Assembly (NCBI GenBank): GCA_045106825.1
Contig: JBGCFH010000378.1
Location: 1-15,601 of the forward strand
Reading direction: 5' to 3'
Length of the DNA: 15,601 bases
DNA from: CAWVWD01 sp045106825
GTDB lineage: Bacteria > Bacteroidota > Bacteroidia > Chitinophagales > Saprospiraceae
The notes under the pieces were generated by a model. It did not search any database, had not been told where the DNA came from, and saw only the letters and a program-made list of their open reading frames with translations. Positions 15,255 to 15,601 of this stretch are shown piece by piece (position 1 is the stretch's first letter; each line of letters starts with the position of its first letter). The translations under genes were made by a program, and so were the position numbers.

Positions 15255-15286
15255 CAAATATATATTATTTTTTAATATGAATCAAA
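15255..15286 (-). promoter_or_regulatory. Promoter of the M1 peptidase gene
   Basis: On the minus strand TTTG (15286-15283), 20 bases, then TATATTTG (15262-15255): a full match to the Bacteroidota consensus and the same -7 octamer as the helicase-like gene. A start near 15248 gives a leader of about 110 bases. Confidence 0.65.
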
Positions 15287-15441
15287 TTTATATAAACACA
15301 ACTACTACAAAATAACCATAAATCGAAGAACTTAATCTAAAATCAACATCTTAACAATTGAATATTTAAAACCATACACATTTTGGTATGACGTGAGAGA
15401 AACATTCCGATTGTATCGGAATAAACTAAATTGAACGGATA

Positions 15442-15515
15442 AGTGAAGAGTAAACAATAACTTCGATAAAGAATGAATTAAGATTTTTTGTCGAAGTTAT
15501 TGTTTACTCTTCACT
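15442..15515. repeat. Perfect 25-base inverted repeat
   Basis: Arms 15442-15466 and 15491-15515 are exact inverted copies (left arm begins AGTGAAGAGTAAACAATAAC) around a 24-base AT-rich spacer. Neither strand has a T run after the stem, so it is not a standard terminator. There is no ORF inside or next to it. Confidence 0.9.
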
Positions 15516-15601
15516 AAAACGGATTTGAACAGATTTTTTGGCTCTTTATGATTCTATGTGGTTTACAGTAGCGGCTGCTTTAGCTGCCGTATGAGTTTGT
15601 G

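Larger units (their letters stand above)
15138..15601. other. Non-coding right end of the window
   Basis: No open frame of note on either strand. From left to right: leader of the peptidase gene, its promoter, a small hairpin (ATTCCGAT 15404-15411 with ATCGGAAT 15415-15422), the 25-base inverted repeat, then simple-sequence-like text (ACGGATTTGA, ACAGATTTTT) and a G+C-rich imperfect hairpin at about 15573-15590. Hairpins without genes and short imperfect repeats suggest an intergenic mosaic. Confidence 0.55.

Overview
The window comes from an AT-rich member of the Bacteroidota, most likely Flavobacteriia. It carries a PorQ gene (type IX secretion system). Two genes have near-perfect Bacteroidota promoters (TTTG, 19-20 bases, TAnnTTTG). 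Signal peptides and outer-membrane beta-barrel genes fit the same phylum. Nearly every gene lies on the minus strand, so it is easiest to read from right to left. I saw no tRNA, rRNA, CRISPR array or intact transposase.

Left part (1-2200) is a restriction-modification scar. In minus-strand order it holds: two copies of a 12-base repeat (2174-2197); the first ~25 codons of a tyrosine-recombinase-like gene joined in frame to a headless, tail-less m5C methyltransferase fragment (1629-2162); an intact Mrr-type endonuclease gene (545-1345); and, right after its stop in another frame, the last ~88 codons of an MvaI/BcnI-type restriction enzyme (279-543). One small unknown gene (1394-1645) runs on the plus strand inside this scar. 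A bidirectional-looking terminator (144-171) closes it.

Middle part (2273-8594) looks like chromosomal housekeeping and envelope genes: a small outer-membrane barrel, a possible plus-strand small RNA with its own promoter and terminator, cinA, porQ, a four-helix membrane protein, a 12-helix MFS transporter and a secreted protein with two Tudor-like repeats. An 18-copy, 9-base tandem repeat fills the porQ-cinA gap up to cinA's start codon. Inverted repeats built from 7-base units lie in the leaders of porQ and the MFS gene.

Right part (8909-15137) has two long genes, each with its own promoter. The first encodes a 1362-residue protein laid out like a DUF4011 - superfamily 1 helicase - Vsr-like nuclease protein, but with the expected residues of Walker A, Walker B, motif III and motif VI all replaced in an open reading frame of over 4 kb. 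It is the best candidate here for an undescribed system. The second encodes a secreted M1-family zinc aminopeptidase, probably a lipoprotein. The right end (15138-15601) has no gene but holds a perfect 25-base inverted repeat. The helicase-like gene and the restriction scar are the only defence-related parts, about 6.7 kb apart, and nothing shows that they act together.
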